Part shown: positions 12,584 to 13,715 of the stretch, in pieces
Numbering within the stretch: the first letter of the stretch is position 1
Layout: every line of letters starts with the position of its first letter
Origin: Candidatus Gallimonas caecicola
GTDB lineage: Bacteria; Bacillota; Clostridia; Christensenellales; Borkfalkiaceae
NCBI GenBank assembly: GCA_904394195.1
Contig: CAJFNH010000023.1
Coordinates: 1 to 13,715, forward strand
Length of the DNA: 13,715 bases
Direction: 5' to 3'
Notes under the pieces: generated by a model
Told to the model about the DNA's origin: nothing
Seen by the model: the letters and a program-made list of their open reading frames with translations, nothing else
The model's database searches: none
Program-made: the position numbers and the translations under genes

Positions 12584-13715
12584 ATGGAATACGTCTATCT
12601 CATACTCGAGTTGTGCGGAGGACTTGGTGCGTTTCTGATCGGCATGGAGATGATGTCGGACAGCATGTCCCGTCTGGCGCACGGCAGGCTCAAGAGCATG
12701 CTCAACAAGACGGCGAACAACCGTATTGCGGGCGTTGGTATCGGCGCTGCCACGACAATGATCATTCAAAGTTCATCGGCAACAACGGTCATGGTCGTCG
12801 GTCTCGTCAATGCGGGCATCATGACGCTCTTTCAGGCGACCGCCGTTATCATGGGCGCCAATATCGGTACCACCATCACGGCATGGATCGCCTCGCTGGG
12901 CAGTCTGGACGTCTCGGCATTTTTGTTGATCCTTGCCGTAGTCGGCGTCTTTATGACGATGTTCGCCAAGAATGAGAAAGCGAAGGTGGTCGGCAATGTA
13001 CTCGCCGGGTTGGGTCTGATCTTCGTAGGACTGAAGGTCATGTCCGATTCCATGGACAATCCCGACATTCTGAATGTGATCCGCGATGCTCTCTCCGTGG
13101 TCAAAAATCCCTTCCTGTTGCTTCTCATCGGAATCGTTGCCACAGGGGTGATACAGTCCTCTTCCGCAGTGACGAGTATCGTCGTTGTTCTTGCTACGAG
13201 CGGCGTGCTCATCGGCGGAACGGGAGACGGTGTATATTATGTAGTCATCGGCTCCAATATCGGCACCTGCGTGACGGCGCTTCTCTCCTCCATCGGGGCG
13301 AATGCCAACGCCCGCCGCGCTGCCGTCATCCATCTTCTGTTCAACTGCTTCGGCGCCATCATCTTCACCATATTCCTTCTGTGCTGGCAGCCCTTTGATA
13401 CCTCTTTTTCCGAGACGGTTCTTGAAAAAATCTTTCCCGGGAATCATCAGTTCCAGATCGCCTTCTTCCACACGCTGTTTAACGTGACGTGTACCTGCAT
13501 ATTCCTGCCCTTTGCCAAGGGGTTTGTAAAACTTGCCAATCTTCTCGTGCGCGATAAAAAGGGCGCCGCAAGGAAAGAGGAGGCGGGGGCGCTCCTCGAT
13601 CTGGACGAGCGCCTGCTGCGCCAGCCCTCCGTTGCGCTCGGTCATCTCTACCAGGAAGTGGGCAAACTGATCACCTATGCCGTGGATACGCTGACCGAGG
13701 CGTTCGAGGCATTTA
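12584..13715 (+). CDS. Na+/phosphate cotransporter family protein (partial, runs off the end)
   Basis: 377 codons from the ATG at 12584 stay open to the window edge. It is a membrane protein of the Na/Pi cotransporter family (PF02690, NptA/YjbB-like), which moves phosphate with sodium. The two inverted family repeats are clear: GGLGAFLIGMEMMSDSM (12-28) with the first QSSSATT (62-68), then GLIFVGLKVMSDSM (144-157) with QSSSAVTS (191-198). Each has a GANIGTT or GSNIGT partner (91-97 and 223-228). After the last TM (about 295-318) a charged soluble segment begins with RLLRQPSVALGHLYQEVGKL (343-362), typical of the C-terminal PhoU-like helical domain of bacterial members, which is cut off here. 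GGAAG/GAGGG lies just before the ATG. Its place after phoU supports phosphate as substrate. Direction of transport is not deducible. Confidence 0.92.
   Translation, partial: MEYVYLILELCGGLGAFLIGMEMMSDSMSRLAHGRLKSMLNKTANNRIAGVGIGAATTMIIQSSSATTVMVVGLVNAGIMTLFQATAVIMGANIGTTITAWIASLGSLDVSAFLLILAVVGVFMTMFAKNEKAKVVGNVLAGLGLIFVGLKVMSDSMDNPDILNVIRDALSVVKNPFLLLLIGIVATGVIQSSSAVTSIVVVLATSGVLIGGTGDGVYYVVIGSNIGTCVTALLSSIGANANARRAAVIHLLFNCFGAIIFTIFLLCWQPFDTSFSETVLEKIFPGNHQFQIAFFHTLFNVTCTCIFLPFAKGFVKLANLLVRDKKGAARKEEAGALLDLDERLLRQPSVALGHLYQEVGKLITYAVDTLTEAFEAF

Overview
The window looks like chromosome from a fermentative, strictly anaerobic Clostridia-type bacterium (Bacillota), probably gut-associated and fairly GC-rich. 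The reasons are a three-gene NADH-linked [FeFe] hydrogenase operon, a TIGR04076-type protein, Clostridia-style sigma-70 promoters, and a phosphate-binding protein with a domain order I recall mainly from Clostridia. I see no phage, IS, CRISPR, tRNA or rRNA signal. Strong codon bias produces long antisense shadow ORFs, which I left out.

Layout. (1) 2-477, plus: the tail of a LuxR/NarL-type HTH regulator overlaps a small TIGR04076-family protein by one base and is closed by a strong bidirectional terminator. (2) 566-4690, minus: hydC-hydB-hydA, a soluble flavin/iron-sulfur hydrogenase operon, tightly coupled (4-nt overlap, then a Shine-Dalgarno over the preceding stop). (3) 4691-5033: a divergent control region with two good sigma-70 promoters facing apart and a perfect 17-bp palindrome behind the hydrogenase -35. 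(4) 5034-7337, plus: glycogen phosphorylase, with a terminator. (5) 7338-7733: a long regulatory gap with several inverted repeats and an array of TTTACA-like direct repeats resembling PhoP/PhoB boxes. (6) 7734-12425, plus: pstS, a fused pstC-pstA, pstB, a 58/59-bp tandem repeat, then phoU. (7) 12584 to the end: a Na+/phosphate cotransporter with its own promoter, cut by the window edge.

How the genes fit together. The left half joins glycogen breakdown to glucose-1-phosphate with H2 metabolism that handles fermentation NADH and ferredoxin. The right half is a phosphate uptake island: a high-affinity ABC importer, its PhoU regulator, and a low-energy Na+/Pi carrier. No phoR/phoB pair lies inside the window.

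The most unusual points are the circularly permuted PstS (C-terminal half of the fold encoded before the N-terminal half), next to a single-chain PstC-PstA permease; a Met-to-Ile change in the L2 H-cluster motif of the hydrogenase; and TTTTACAA/TTGTAAAA half-sites present in both the hydrogenase and pst control regions.
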